The notes beneath the pieces are model-generated. The model saw nothing but the letters and a program-made list of their open reading frames with translations. It made no database searches and was not told where the DNA came from. Of a stretch of DNA of 64,000 bases, positions 34,845-43,661 are shown piece after piece. Position numbers and translations under genes: made by a program. The DNA is from JBMNMU01 sp050953505 (GTDB lineage Bacteria; Bacillota; Clostridia; Peptostreptococcales; Anaerovoracaceae): assembly GCA_050953505.1 (NCBI GenBank), contig JBMNMU010000001.1:806001-870000 (forward strand), in the 5' to 3' direction. Numbering within the stretch: the stretch's first letter is position 1; each line of letters begins with the position of its first letter.

Positions 34845-35867
34845 ATGAAGCATATTTTTATTTTAAATCCGGCGGCGGGAAAAGGCAAAGCAGAACAGAA
34901 ATACCTGCCTAAAATTATTGATGCCTCAAAGAAACTAGGCATCGATTATGAAATTCATAGAACCATGGGTAGGGGGGATGCAGAAAATTTTATAAGAAGA
35001 AGATGCAAGGCTCTGGGAGAAGCTACCAGATTTTATATCTGTGGTGGGGATGGCACTCTTAATGAAGCTGTCAATGGGGCATACGGATTTGAACATGTTG
35101 AATTAGCAATGATACCTGCAGGGACAGGTAACGATTTTGTAAGGAACTTTGATTGCCCCGAAAGCTTTTTAGATATCGAGGCTCAAATAAATGGGAATGC
35201 AAGGCCTGTAGATTTGATTCGTTACAGGCAGCTGCCCAGAGGGATACGTGAATACATTGAAACTGGGGAACAGTCCTTTAGCAATAAAATGGATGAATTG
35301 TTCTATGATGATGGCAATCATGTAGACATAGGGCGATATGGCATTAATATGTTTAATATTGGTCTAGATGCAGATGTTGTAGTGAAAGCATCGGAGTTGA
35401 AAAAGCATCCATTGGTTTTTGGTGCCGCGGCTTATGGAGTGGGAATTGCCATGGTCTTAGGGCGCAAGAAATGTGTTGATTTAGATATTGAATTTGATGA
35501 TGGCACACAGTACATAGGAAAGGTGATGCTTATTGCAATAGCCAACGGGTGCTATTGTGGAGGAGGGTACAAAGGGGTACCTTATGCCAGTTTAGATGAT
35601 GGCTATATGGATGTGAGTATAGTGGAGGATGTTACGAGGCGTACCTTTGTAAGGCTTCTGGGTAGATATAAGAAGGGTACTCATCTGGAAATTCCAGAGA
35701 GCAAGAATTTTATAACATATAAGAAGTGCAAAAGCATAACAGTTACCCCACCAAAAACTATGCAAATTTCAATTGATGGAGAAATTGTTCAGCATGGAGC
35801 CTTAAGGTTTGACATTGTCCCAAATGCCATAAAATTCTCACTGCCACAGCCACAGACCGAGAGATGA
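34845..35867 (+). CDS. Diacylglycerol kinase catalytic-domain lipid kinase
   Basis: The 340-residue protein has the DAGK signature: IFILNPAAGKG at the start, GGDGTLNEAVNG near residue 67, and AGTGNDFVRNF, which positions the nucleotide and Asp ligands. It should phosphorylate diacylglycerol or a related lipid (DgkB/YegS class); the true substrate is not provable here. I prefer ATG 34845 to the in-frame ATG at 34818, because homology begins at it and AAGGA lies just upstream. The stop codon is inside the first copy of a 42-bp direct repeat. Confidence 0.9.
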   Translation: MKHIFILNPAAGKGKAEQKYLPKIIDASKKLGIDYEIHRTMGRGDAENFIRRRCKALGEATRFYICGGDGTLNEAVNGAYGFEHVELAMIPAGTGNDFVRNFDCPESFLDIEAQINGNARPVDLIRYRQLPRGIREYIETGEQSFSNKMDELFYDDGNHVDIGRYGINMFNIGLDADVVVKASELKKHPLVFGAAAYGVGIAMVLGRKKCVDLDIEFDDGTQYIGKVMLIAIANGCYCGGGYKGVPYASLDDGYMDVSIVEDVTRRTFVRLLGRYKKGTHLEIPESKNFITYKKCKSITVTPPKTMQISIDGEIVQHGALRFDIVPNAIKFSLPQPQTER

Positions 35868-35922
35868 TTGGCTGTGGCTGGCAAAGACAGCCATTAGACC
35901 GAGAGATGATTGGCCGTGGCTG
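35854..35922. repeat. Two 42-bp spaced copies of AGACCGAGAGATGATTGGC
   Basis: The 28-base motif at 35854 recurs at 35896 with one mismatch. The first copy holds the kinase stop codon. An inverted GCCACAGCCA / TGGCTGTGGC overlaps it, so a terminator function is possible. Confidence 0.7.
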
Positions 35923-36006
35923 CCGCCAACCACCTCTCAATTTCGGCAGGTGGAATTTTCTATTGCGAATAGGGCTTAGGCTATGCTATAATGAGCTTTG
36001 TGGCAC

Positions 36007-36095
36007 GGAGAAGTATCGAAGTGGTCATAACGGGGCTGACTCGAAATCAGTTGGGGAGCAATCCCACGTGGGTTCGAATCCCACCTTCTCCGCCA
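36007..36095 (+). tRNA. tRNA-Ser (anticodon CGA)
   Basis: Acceptor arms GGAGAAG (36007-36013) and CTTCTCC (36085-36091) pair fully, with discriminator G and an encoded CCA to 36095. The anticodon stem CTGA/TCAG encloses CTCGAAA, giving CGA for serine codon UCG. A long variable arm (GGGGAGCAATCCC), typical of tRNA-Ser, and a TTCGAAT T-loop are present. Confidence 0.96.
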
Positions 36096-36100
36096 AATAA

Positions 36101-36139
36101 AAGAGATATTCTAAGCAAGACCTTAGAATATCTCTTTTT
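36101..36139. terminator. Strong terminator after tRNA-Ser
   Basis: AAGAGATATTCTAAG at 36101-36115 pairs perfectly with CTTAGAATATCTCTT at 36122-36136, followed by a T-run. It also serves the convergent glycosylase gene. Confidence 0.9.
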
Positions 36140-36157
36140 AGTTCGAGACCACGTTCC

Positions 36158-36811
36158 TCACTTTTTCTTTTTCGGTGCGGGGTCTGTCAGTCCCTCGCAA
36201 GCGCCGCCGGCTATGGCCCAAAGGTAAAGGCTTGCCACCGTCCCATAAGGGGAGTAGCGACGCTTATATTTTGCAAATAATTTTGGTGTAATTTCTCGAT
36301 GGCGGTAAAGCATCCTTAACCCACGATGAATGGCCAAATCACCCCAGCTTAGAATGTCCATACGCTCCATGGAGAAAGTCATGAGCATTTCAGCAGTCCA
36401 AACACCCACACCTTTTATTTGGCAGAGGCGTTTACAAACCTCTTCGTCGGACATTTCATGAAGCACCTTAAGGTTTAAGGTACCATCCATCACCGAGTCT
36501 GCAATTTCTTTGATATAATTAGCTTTTCGCATACTTATTCCACAGGCTTGTATTTCTTCCGCCGATGCTTTAGCTAGAATTTCTGGTGTTAGAGGATTAA
36601 ATGTATCAAGCATCCGGGCCCAAATAGTTGCTTCGGCTTTTGTAGATATCTGCTGTCCCACAATGGAATTAACAAGGGCCATGAACATATCTGGAATAAC
36701 AGGACGATAGATATGTCCAATTTCATCTATTACTTTCCCTAAGACAGGGTCTTTAGATTTGAGATGCTCAATTTCCTTTTCTCCATATTTAAAATATTGT
36801 TTTTCCTGCAT
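36158..36811 (-). CDS. DNA-3-methyladenine glycosylase (AlkA-like, HhH-GPD)
   Basis: The 217-residue protein has the helix-hairpin-helix motif CQIKGVGVWTAEMLM and, 20 residues on, WGDLAIHRG, whose Asp is the expected catalytic residue. VNSIVGQQIS matches the first HhH-GPD helix. There is no C-terminal [4Fe-4S] cysteine set, as in AlkA and unlike EndoIII. It removes alkylated bases, producing abasic sites for the adjacent endonuclease IV, so the pair forms a base-excision-repair unit. ATG 36811 follows GAAGGAGATAGG. The longer frame to 36880 would overlap nfo and has no good site. The shorter length is normal for AlkA lacking the N-terminal domain. Confidence 0.9.
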   Translation of the reverse strand: MQEKQYFKYGEKEIEHLKSKDPVLGKVIDEIGHIYRPVIPDMFMALVNSIVGQQISTKAEATIWARMLDTFNPLTPEILAKASAEEIQACGISMRKANYIKEIADSVMDGTLNLKVLHEMSDEEVCKRLCQIKGVGVWTAEMLMTFSMERMDILSWGDLAIHRGLRMLYRHREITPKLFAKYKRRYSPYGTVASLYLWAIAGGACEGLTDPAPKKKK

Positions 36812-36836
36812 CCTATCTCCTTCGCAATTGTTTGTT

Positions 36837-37670
36837 TTACTCATTATACAATGTTCGTAGCAAGGCAATTTCTTCCCCATACCCCTTTACGTCGTTGGGG
36901 GTTTCCAAATAAAAGGGAAGGTGGCGTAGCTCTGGATGGTTAATAATTCTTTTGAAAGCATCAATTCCAATATTGCCTTCTCCGATTTTTGCATGGCGAT
37001 CCTTATGACTGCCAACGGAGTTTAAGCTGTCGTTAAGATGAATGGCTTTTAATCGGTGTAGCCCAATTATTTTATCAAATTCAAGGAGAACACCATCTAG
37101 ATCATTGACGATATCATAGCCTGCATCAAAGACATGACAGGTATCTAGGCATACTCCTAGATATTCATCCAGCTCTATTTGGTCTATGATGGCACGAAGC
37201 TCCTGGAAATTGCGTCCAATCTCGCTTCCTTTGCCAGCCATGGTTTCTAACAGCACTGTAGTGGCTTGTCCTGGTTTCAATACGGCATTGAGCATATCGG
37301 CAATATATTTTATGCCGATTTCCAAGCCTTGATTTACATGGCTACCAGGATGAAGGTTGTAGTAGGTTCCAGGAATATATTCCAGCCGAGATAAATCATC
37401 CTCCATCATTTCTCTTGCAAATTCTCGCAGATTGCTTTTGGGGGAGCAAGGATTAAGGGTATATGGGGCATGAGCCATGATGGATTGAATCTTATTTTCT
37501 TCGGCAAAGTTTATATATGCAGTAATGTCTTCCTTGTTAAGAGCCTTGGCTTTACCGCCCCGAGGGTTACGGGTAAAGAACTGGAAGGTATTCGCCTCAA
37601 TAGAGATGGCTTCCTTTCCCATAGCCAAGTAGCCTTTGGATGAGGATAAATGACAACCAATTTTAAACAT
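36837..37670 (-). CDS. nfo: Endonuclease IV
   Basis: The 277-residue protein begins KIGCHLSSSKG and carries the trinuclear-zinc motifs: HPGSH near residue 107, CLDTCHVFDAGYD near 174, HLNDSLNSVGSHKDRHAKIG near 212, and LETPND near 256. These are the family signatures. It cuts 5' to abasic sites in base-excision repair. ATG 37670 follows GGAGGAAATTT. It is 26 bases upstream of the glycosylase in the same orientation, so they are probably cotranscribed. Confidence 0.97.
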   Translation of the reverse strand: MFKIGCHLSSSKGYLAMGKEAISIEANTFQFFTRNPRGGKAKALNKEDITAYINFAEENKIQSIMAHAPYTLNPCSPKSNLREFAREMMEDDLSRLEYIPGTYYNLHPGSHVNQGLEIGIKYIADMLNAVLKPGQATTVLLETMAGKGSEIGRNFQELRAIIDQIELDEYLGVCLDTCHVFDAGYDIVNDLDGVLLEFDKIIGLHRLKAIHLNDSLNSVGSHKDRHAKIGEGNIGIDAFKRIINHPELRHLPFYLETPNDVKGYGEEIALLRTLYNE

Positions 37671-37773
37671 AAATTTCCTCCATGATTTCTTTTAGTCCTT
37701 TTTCAAGTATTATAGATAATATATTAATTATACATGAGAATACGGCAGATTTCACCAATTCAAGATTTAAGGA

Positions 37774-39326
37774 TAGCGTCAAGTTAGAATGGGAAAAATA
37801 AAATAAGAGTTTCCCCATTGTTAGTAAACAAATATTAAATTCCCCTGAGTCCTCGTAATGCTAACGCAAGTTGAGAACGCTTTCCAGCATTAAGGGCTGG
37901 AAGGTTATCAAATGTTTCCCCGCTAGCCTTTTTAAGCCTTTTTCTGACCTGCAGGTCAAGGTCTTTAACCCTTTGGTTTCTCCTTCTTTCCTGCTTCTTT
38001 TTCAGCGTAATATCAAAGATGCTACCCCCATTTGCCTTGTACACTCTCAGCCTTGCCATTTGGTCGACCCCCTCCCAGCTCCATCCCAAAGGCCTAGAAC
38101 TTAGTCGATCTGAATAAATATGGCTAATATGTCCTTCTGCGCTGCAACCTACATAATCATCATAGTAATGGTATTTCAAGCTTTCCCAATGGTTTAATAT
38201 ATATCTTCTTGAGTCCTTTACGGCTTCTATCTTGGCTTCTGACTCTGTAGCATCTATGATTGTGTCAAATACTATTTTAAGGTGTTCCTTATCTTCATCT
38301 TTGATGGCGCACCATATCTCCCTTTCAGCATTTTCAATGTGTGCGCCTGCTTTCTTTATTGCCTTGCTAAGGTGATATTTATCTAGTACATATATGCTTT
38401 TATTTATCTGCAACGAACCCTTGTTTATCCATCCTGCTCCATCCCCAGATAAATATATTTTCTCTATCTTTTCGTAATCATAGGTCTGATATATGTAGTC
38501 TGCTACCTCGTTCCAGAGTTCTTCTGTCTCTTTGTACATTCCCCCAAAATACCTTATATTTTGAAGCTCCCACCTGTCTTTGCTAACTTGTTTTCTGCCT
38601 TCATGGACATACACAAGCTTAGGCTCCGCGCATCCTCCTGATTGCTGAGCTACATGGTCTTCATCTGCTTCTATGTACAGGATCTTTGGCGTTGCCTTTG
38701 CTTTCTTTATGACCACAGCACTGTTATCAACGGGGCCAAGTTCTCTAATGGAATTCATCACGCTTTGCCTGGTCAATTCCAGTGACTCGGCTGCTTTTTT
38801 TCCGCTTCTTGAATACGGCGTTTCAATTGCTTCTTCAATCAACCTGGCTTTAAGTGATACATCCATCTTGTCATAAGCTTCGATCCCCACTAGTTCATCG
38901 GACAGATATCGGTACTCCTTTTTGGTTTTATGCTTGTAATATGTTCTGCGATAATGTACCTCTCCGAATATCGTGGCAAGGGTATTGGGAGCAGATTTCT
39001 CCTGGACATGCCAGCCCTGCTTTCTTCTTGAATCATTTTTTACCAGAGGGTCTAGCATTTCCAATGCTTCTGCAATTAATATGGTTCCTGATTTGTCTAG
39101 CGCTTTTTTTATTTCAATAACAAATTCTGAGATATCCTTTTTTTCTGTCAATAATTTCTCAAAATTTTCTTCAAAGCTTTTAGTGATTAATTTTGCAATT
39201 TCAGTTATACTATTATTCATAAGAGTGCCTCCGTTATTTTTGTTTTTCTTCCAATTAACATCATAACATATGAGGTCACTCTTATTTTTTTGTTCCCTTT
39301 ATTTTTCCCATTCTAATTTTACACTA
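37774..39326. mobile_element. ISLre2-family insertion sequence with target-site duplication
   Basis: The element is about 1553 bp. Terminal inverted repeats share TTAGAATGGGAAAAATAAA, at 37784-37802 and, on the other strand, inside 39299-39317. The outermost ten bases match at seven positions (TAGCGTCAAG and TAGTGTAAAA). The flanks carry an 11-bp direct repeat AGATTTAAGGA at 37763-37773 and 39329-39339, a probable target duplication; the exact ends are uncertain by about two bases. It encodes one complete transposase. Confidence 0.85.
37835..39220 (-). CDS. ISLre2-family transposase
   Basis: The 461-residue protein belongs to the UPF0236/ISLre2 transposases. It has an N-terminal KQGWHVQEK and GEVHYRRTYY block, a LEEAIETPYSRSGKKAAE-like segment, and an Asp-rich core (IYLSGDGAGWINKG, DKYHL, and a late acidic residue) that fits a DDE-type nuclease. 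It is intact, with no frameshift. It is bounded by inverted repeats with a target duplication, so the copy may still be mobile. Confidence 0.92.
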   Translation of the reverse strand: MNNSITEIAKLITKSFEENFEKLLTEKKDISEFVIEIKKALDKSGTILIAEALEMLDPLVKNDSRRKQGWHVQEKSAPNTLATIFGEVHYRRTYYKHKTKKEYRYLSDELVGIEAYDKMDVSLKARLIEEAIETPYSRSGKKAAESLELTRQSVMNSIRELGPVDNSAVVIKKAKATPKILYIEADEDHVAQQSGGCAEPKLVYVHEGRKQVSKDRWELQNIRYFGGMYKETEELWNEVADYIYQTYDYEKIEKIYLSGDGAGWINKGSLQINKSIYVLDKYHLSKAIKKAGAHIENAEREIWCAIKDEDKEHLKIVFDTIIDATESEAKIEAVKDSRRYILNHWESLKYHYYDDYVGCSAEGHISHIYSDRLSSRPLGWSWEGVDQMARLRVYKANGGSIFDITLKKKQERRRNQRVKDLDLQVRKRLKKASGETFDNLPALNAGKRSQLALALRGLRGI

Positions 39327-39471
39327 AGAGATTTAAGGAGATCTTAGCATTCATTCTATCAGCAGTACTAAAGGACTGAGCAGAATATTATCAGTGTATT
39401 ATGGAAATAAAGGTAAATATCGTGTAAAATATCAATAAACCATATATATGAAGTAGTTTGAGGTATTAATT

Positions 39472-40287
39472 ATGAACATCGAATTAAATAATATATTATT
39501 TGCATTCGCTTTGACCTTATTTGCAGGCTTGTCCACGGGAATTGGAAGTGCAATTGCTTTATTAACCCAAAAAACTAATACAAGGTTTCTTTCCATATCT
39601 TTAGGCTTCTCAGCTGGAGTGATGATTTATGTTTCTTTTACAGATATCCTCGTCAAGGCTAATAACGCCTTAACATTAGCTTTTGGCCATAAGTCCGGTG
39701 CATGGGCAACAGCAGGAGGCTTTTTTGTAGGCATTCTATTTATTGCTATAATCGATAAAATGATACCGGAAACGGAAAACCCACATGAAGTTCACACAGT
39801 GGAAGAAATGGACGGTAAAAGCGAAGAGCATAAAGCAAAGCTTATGCGTATGGGATTGTTTACAGCATTGGCCTTAGCAATTCATAATTTCCCGGAAGGC
39901 CTAGCAACCTTTATGGCGGCCCTGAGCGACCCAATGTTAGGTATTTCTATCGCGGTTGCCATTTCAATTCATAATATCCCGGAGGGCATAGCCGTGGCTG
40001 TCCCCGTATTTTATGCTACTGGAAGTCGAAAGAAAGCATTTCAGGTTTCCTTTTTATCAGGGCTAGCGGAGCCAGCCGGCGCTTTGGTAGGATTTTTGAT
40101 TTTATTCCGCTTCCTCAATGATGCCATTTTTGGCCTTGTATTCGCTTTCGTAGCAGGCATAATGGTTTACATCAGCCTAGATGAGCTTCTGCCAGCAGCG
40201 GAAGAATATGGGGAGCATCATCTGGCTATTTACGGATTGGTTGGGGGAATGGCAGTCATGGCTTTAAGCATACTACTCCTTATGTAA
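39472..40287 (+). CDS. zupT: ZIP-family metal transporter ZupT
   Basis: The 271-residue protein has eight predicted membrane segments and the two ZIP signatures HNFPEG (about 138) and HNIPEG (about 167), which form the binuclear metal site. The cytoplasmic loop between segments 3 and 4 is His/Glu-rich (PHEVHTVEEMDG). It takes up zinc or other divalent cations such as iron or manganese. It is monocistronic, separated from nfo by the insertion sequence. No regulator is adjacent. Confidence 0.93.
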   Translation: MNIELNNILFAFALTLFAGLSTGIGSAIALLTQKTNTRFLSISLGFSAGVMIYVSFTDILVKANNALTLAFGHKSGAWATAGGFFVGILFIAIIDKMIPETENPHEVHTVEEMDGKSEEHKAKLMRMGLFTALALAIHNFPEGLATFMAALSDPMLGISIAVAISIHNIPEGIAVAVPVFYATGSRKKAFQVSFLSGLAEPAGALVGFLILFRFLNDAIFGLVFAFVAGIMVYISLDELLPAAEEYGEHHLAIYGLVGGMAVMALSILLLM

Positions 40288-40317
40288 TCAAAACTAACAC
40301 TTAAGCCCCAATCGTTC

Positions 40318-40359
40318 GGAAGGGATTCCATGTGGGTTCAAATTCTACCTTCACCGCCA
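40318..40359 (+). pseudogene. Degenerate tRNA-Ser 3' fragment
   Basis: GTGGGTTCAAATTCTAC followed by CTTCACCGCCA reproduces the T-arm, the 3' acceptor strand and CCA of the tRNA-Ser at 36007, with several substitutions. The preceding GGAAGGGATTCC resembles its variable arm. No D-arm or anticodon arm is found upstream. The following hairpin also resembles the terminator behind that tRNA. Confidence 0.75.
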
Positions 40360-40364
40360 AAATA

Positions 40365-40401
40365 AAATGAGATATCCCATGATTTTTGGAATATCTCATT
40401 T
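40365..40401. terminator. Hairpin terminator between zupT and the LPXTG gene
   Basis: AAATGAGATAT at 40365-40375 pairs with ATATCTCATTT at 40391-40401, with AAAATG and TTTCG flanks. It resembles the terminator at 36101. Confidence 0.75.
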
Positions 40402-40487
40402 CGATTTCAAGAAAGATTCAGAAGGATGGTGGCACTGATTCGTGAGACCGCCTATTTATTTGATATTTTGCACGATTATTTATAACA

Positions 40488-42872
40488 TCAAGTCTTTTTT
40501 CTAAGCTTCAATCCAGTTCCTGTTGCTGCCAGCAATCCACCTATACCAATAAGAGCTAAAGCTGGGAATCCGCCGGTCTGTGGAAGAGGACCTGCGGGTA
40601 TTGGTTCATCAACAACTTCTATTACCTCAGGGTCTGGCATTGGTGACGCTGGTATTTCTTCGTCAGGTATGATTACGGGATTATCAGGAGTAGAGCTACC
40701 GCCGCCACCGCTGCTTCCACCTCCACCACTGGAAGGTTGAGTGTTGGTTACAGTCAGAGTATTGGTATTTTCATTCCAATTAAGGGTGGCCCTAACAACG
40801 GTGATACTGTCAACTCTATAAATGATAGCTTTGTTATCACCTTCGCTTTCCAGTTGGTCCTGAATTACTGTAATAGTCCATTCACCATCAGACTTGATGT
40901 AACCGGAAGGAGCAGATGTTTCTTTAAGTTTATAGACGCCGTCCCTGAGTCCTGCAATTGTAACCTTACCATCTGCAGGGTCTGTGTGATAAACTCCGTA
41001 GACGCTTTCATCGTTTCTGTAAAGGGTGAATTCTGCAACTCTGCCTTCTCCTGTAATCGCACTTCCATTAGAAGCAACCTTAAGGACAGTTAATTCACCA
41101 AAAATGCCATGGGCTGCTTTTAGTACCAAAGGACCAGGATACGCATCTGTTTCATAGTCAATAAACTCATCTAAATGGTTATCTTCTAAGGAAGCAGCAT
41201 GGGCCTGCCAGCGAGCAATGGACGAGTCATCATACCAGCCATCAATAATGTGGTTCTCCGGATACGGATCTTCATTTAGAATGCCAGGATATGCTGGCCC
41301 GAAAGTAATGGATGCACCATCGTTAACAAAGATATCATCAGCTTCAAGTGCAGCACGGTTGTTGTAAATCATTGCGCCTTGAGGGAGTGTTACTTCGCCG
41401 GCGGTGACATATACCCCGGCGCCTCTAAGGTAATTTTCAGTTTCATAGGACCCATATTTAAAAATAGAGGTATAGGCACGATTATTCATAATGGTTAAAT
41501 CGGTAGCTTCATCTATGACCAAAGATCCTGCAAACAAATGCAGTGCCGGCCCATTGTTTTCCGTTAGAGTCACAGTTGAATTAGTTATTGTATTACTACC
41601 GGAATTCAAGAATAATGCACCGGGATTTGTCCACTGAGAGGACAAACCAACTGTATTCCCAATAACATTTATAGTTGAATTTTCTACATCCATTTTTACA
41701 GCTACATGGATACCATTAGCACCGTTTTCATTGCTGGAAAGGGTGGAATCACTTACATTTAAGGTTCGAACACTAAGACCATGGTCTACATTATTCTTAA
41801 ATTCAGCTTGGGATTCTAAAATGTTCCATACGCCGCCATTTGAACCATTTCCTCTGTTATTTGATGCTTCCAAAAAGCTATTTTCAATATTCACAGTCAC
41901 ATAGGTTGTGCCTGTTACTAGTCCAGAGCCGTTTTCATTGAAGCTTGCAGATGAATTCTTTACATTGAGGATGTTAAATGCTTCTGATTCAGTAAAGAAG
42001 CCATTAAGGCTATATCCGGTTACTGTGACATTAGATCCGTTCACGAAGCTAGTTGTGGTATTTGAGCCAACGGCCCCTTGGTGGCCAATACCGCGGGAAA
42101 CAATATCGGAACCGTCCATACCTAGTGTTGAATTATCGAATATTAGAACGGAGTTAGATAGCTTGCTATTAAGACCTACAATAACGCTGAAGCCCAAATC
42201 TATCGAATGTGACATATCAACCTCAACATTTTTAAACCTCAGAGTTCCATCCACGATCTTAATTTGAGCATCTGTCATACTGATGGTAGGATTCAATCCA
42301 CCGCCATCAATAGTTAAATCCTGCCCGTCTATTAATATCGAAGAACTTGGGAAGTTAGAGGATAAAAGTGTGAACACGGGCTCTGGCTCAGTATACTCTA
42401 CGAAAGTAATAACACCTTCAGCAGCTCCCTCCGTTTTGAATGCTGCAACTGCTGAATCTAAATCATGGTAATACGTGATGTTGCCGTTCATTTCAAGCTT
42501 AATGGGACCTGTCTCGGCTTCAGCTTCCTCCTCCAATATGTTCAGGCTGGTGTCAAGGAAGGTAGGCTCATCAACAGGATCGACTAAGGTAGGCTTATCA
42601 ACAGGATCTATTGCTGAATCGTCTTCATTTTCTGGAAGAGGGGGATCTTCTTCGCCGTCTTTCAGATCAATCTCTCCAGAATTTTCATCAATGCTGTTTT
42701 CATTGTCTAGGTCGTCTTGGATCAGGATATCGGTTCCGTTATCTAGTGGCAGGCCGCTATTGTCATCTGCGTAAACTGCCATGGGCAGGGCATAAGAGAT
42801 GGCTAATGCCATTACCAGTAATGCAACAAATATGATTCTCGTTCCTTTTCTTGAATGGGATAACTTTATCAT
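40488..42872 (-). CDS. LPXTG-anchored surface protein with SpaA-type domain
   Basis: The 794-residue protein has a signal peptide (hydrophobic 13-31, cut near VYA-DDN), an acidic Pro/Asp/Glu linker (about 35-105), a long region of short repeats of I/V-N and S-T-V-T-L type (about 130-560) that looks like a right-handed beta helix, one SpaA/Cna-B domain (about 592-675, ending KLKETSAPSGY), a Gly/Ser and Pro-rich wall linker, and LPQTG plus hydrophobic segment plus KLRKKT at the C-terminus. It should be fixed to peptidoglycan by sortase. ATG 42872 follows GAAAGGAG; longer frames lack a site. No sortase gene is present in the window. Confidence 0.88.
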   Translation of the reverse strand: MIKLSHSRKGTRIIFVALLVMALAISYALPMAVYADDNSGLPLDNGTDILIQDDLDNENSIDENSGEIDLKDGEEDPPLPENEDDSAIDPVDKPTLVDPVDEPTFLDTSLNILEEEAEAETGPIKLEMNGNITYYHDLDSAVAAFKTEGAAEGVITFVEYTEPEPVFTLLSSNFPSSSILIDGQDLTIDGGGLNPTISMTDAQIKIVDGTLRFKNVEVDMSHSIDLGFSVIVGLNSKLSNSVLIFDNSTLGMDGSDIVSRGIGHQGAVGSNTTTSFVNGSNVTVTGYSLNGFFTESEAFNILNVKNSSASFNENGSGLVTGTTYVTVNIENSFLEASNNRGNGSNGGVWNILESQAEFKNNVDHGLSVRTLNVSDSTLSSNENGANGIHVAVKMDVENSTINVIGNTVGLSSQWTNPGALFLNSGSNTITNSTVTLTENNGPALHLFAGSLVIDEATDLTIMNNRAYTSIFKYGSYETENYLRGAGVYVTAGEVTLPQGAMIYNNRAALEADDIFVNDGASITFGPAYPGILNEDPYPENHIIDGWYDDSSIARWQAHAASLEDNHLDEFIDYETDAYPGPLVLKAAHGIFGELTVLKVASNGSAITGEGRVAEFTLYRNDESVYGVYHTDPADGKVTIAGLRDGVYKLKETSAPSGYIKSDGEWTITVIQDQLESEGDNKAIIYRVDSITVVRATLNWNENTNTLTVTNTQPSSGGGGSSGGGGSSTPDNPVIIPDEEIPASPMPDPEVIEVVDEPIPAGPLPQTGGFPALALIGIGGLLAATGTGLKLRKKT

Positions 42873-43051
42873 TCTTAAATCTCCTTTCTTCATTTTTAAT
42901 AAGATATCCTGAGGGCTTAGCTTTAAATTCACTAATTTTACTTACCAAAACTCTATCCGTATCCTTATGAAAACATAATGCAATTATTCGGTCACAGATC
43001 GGTCACATACGAAATATGCATTTATATGACTGGGTTATCTTAAACATCAAA

Positions 43052-43074
43052 AACTACCGGTGAAGCCGGTAGTT
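43052..43074 (-). terminator. Hairpin terminator after the DtxR-type gene
   Basis: AACTACCGG at 43052-43060 pairs with CCGGTAGTT at 43066-43074 around TGAAG. It lies 30 bases beyond the regulator stop codon; read on the minus strand it ends in TTTTTGATG. Confidence 0.75.
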
Positions 43075-43103
43075 ATAAACAATAAGCTCATTAACTATTT
43101 TTA

Positions 43104-43559
43104 TTAAAAAGAATCTTTGATAATACTCTCAGTTAGTTTTTCTAAATTTTCTACTGTCTTTGGATTGAGAAAATGTTCAATTTTCTCAGTTTGTTCTAGT
43201 TCATTTTTAGAGTTATTTAATGCACAAAGAAAATTGTGTATTACCTCATGTCGATAAAGAAGGTAATCGCCCACCTGTTTTCCTTTTTTTGTAAGAGATA
43301 TGTCACCATATTTTTCAGATTGTACAAAGCCTAGGTAATGCAATTGCTGAATCATTTTACTGGCAGAGGAGGCCCTCACATGAAGCATCCTAGATAAATC
43401 CTTTATTCTTATGCATTTGCCATCTAAACATAAACGAGCAATCATTTCCAGGTAATCCTCCATGCTGCTTGTTAATACAGCCTCTGTTTGAAGCGCATAG
43501 CCTTTCATCGTGTAAAAGTTATTGATTTTATCTAATGAGTTATTAGAGTTGTCGTCCAT
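43104..43559 (-). CDS. DtxR/MntR-type metal-responsive regulator
   Basis: The 151-residue protein has the winged-helix start LTSSMEDYLEMIARL and RIKDLSRMLHVRASSASKMIQQL, then a dimerisation region with HEVIHNFL, as in MntR and DtxR. The SH3-like C-terminal domain is absent, making it MntR-like. It is divergent from feoAB, with only 102 bases between, so it probably controls ferrous iron uptake. The bound metal (iron or manganese) is not known. Confidence 0.88.
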   Translation of the reverse strand: MDDNSNNSLDKINNFYTMKGYALQTEAVLTSSMEDYLEMIARLCLDGKCIRIKDLSRMLHVRASSASKMIQQLHYLGFVQSEKYGDISLTKKGKQVGDYLLYRHEVIHNFLCALNNSKNELEQTEKIEHFLNPKTVENLEKLTESIIKDSF

Positions 43560-43617
43560 ATATTATCCTCTCTCTCAAAAATCGTAACCATTTTTTAATA
43601 ACGTAATATGATAACTT

Positions 43618-43638
43618 AGGAAAGTTTCCTTATCCTAA
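43618..43638. promoter_or_regulatory. Candidate operator in the regulator-feoA divergent region
   Basis: AGGAAAGTTTCCT at 43618-43630 is a perfect 13-base palindrome inside TTAGG ... CCTAA, the flanks of a DtxR-type box, though with a longer spacer than the classic 9 bases. It lies 32 bases before the feoA start. Confidence 0.5.
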
Positions 43639-43661
43639 ACTTATTCGAGGAGTGTAATATT

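Noticed and set aside
35864..36227. Plus-strand open frames across the tRNA-Ser region
   Set aside because: They run through the repeat and tRNA and have no homology or ribosome site.
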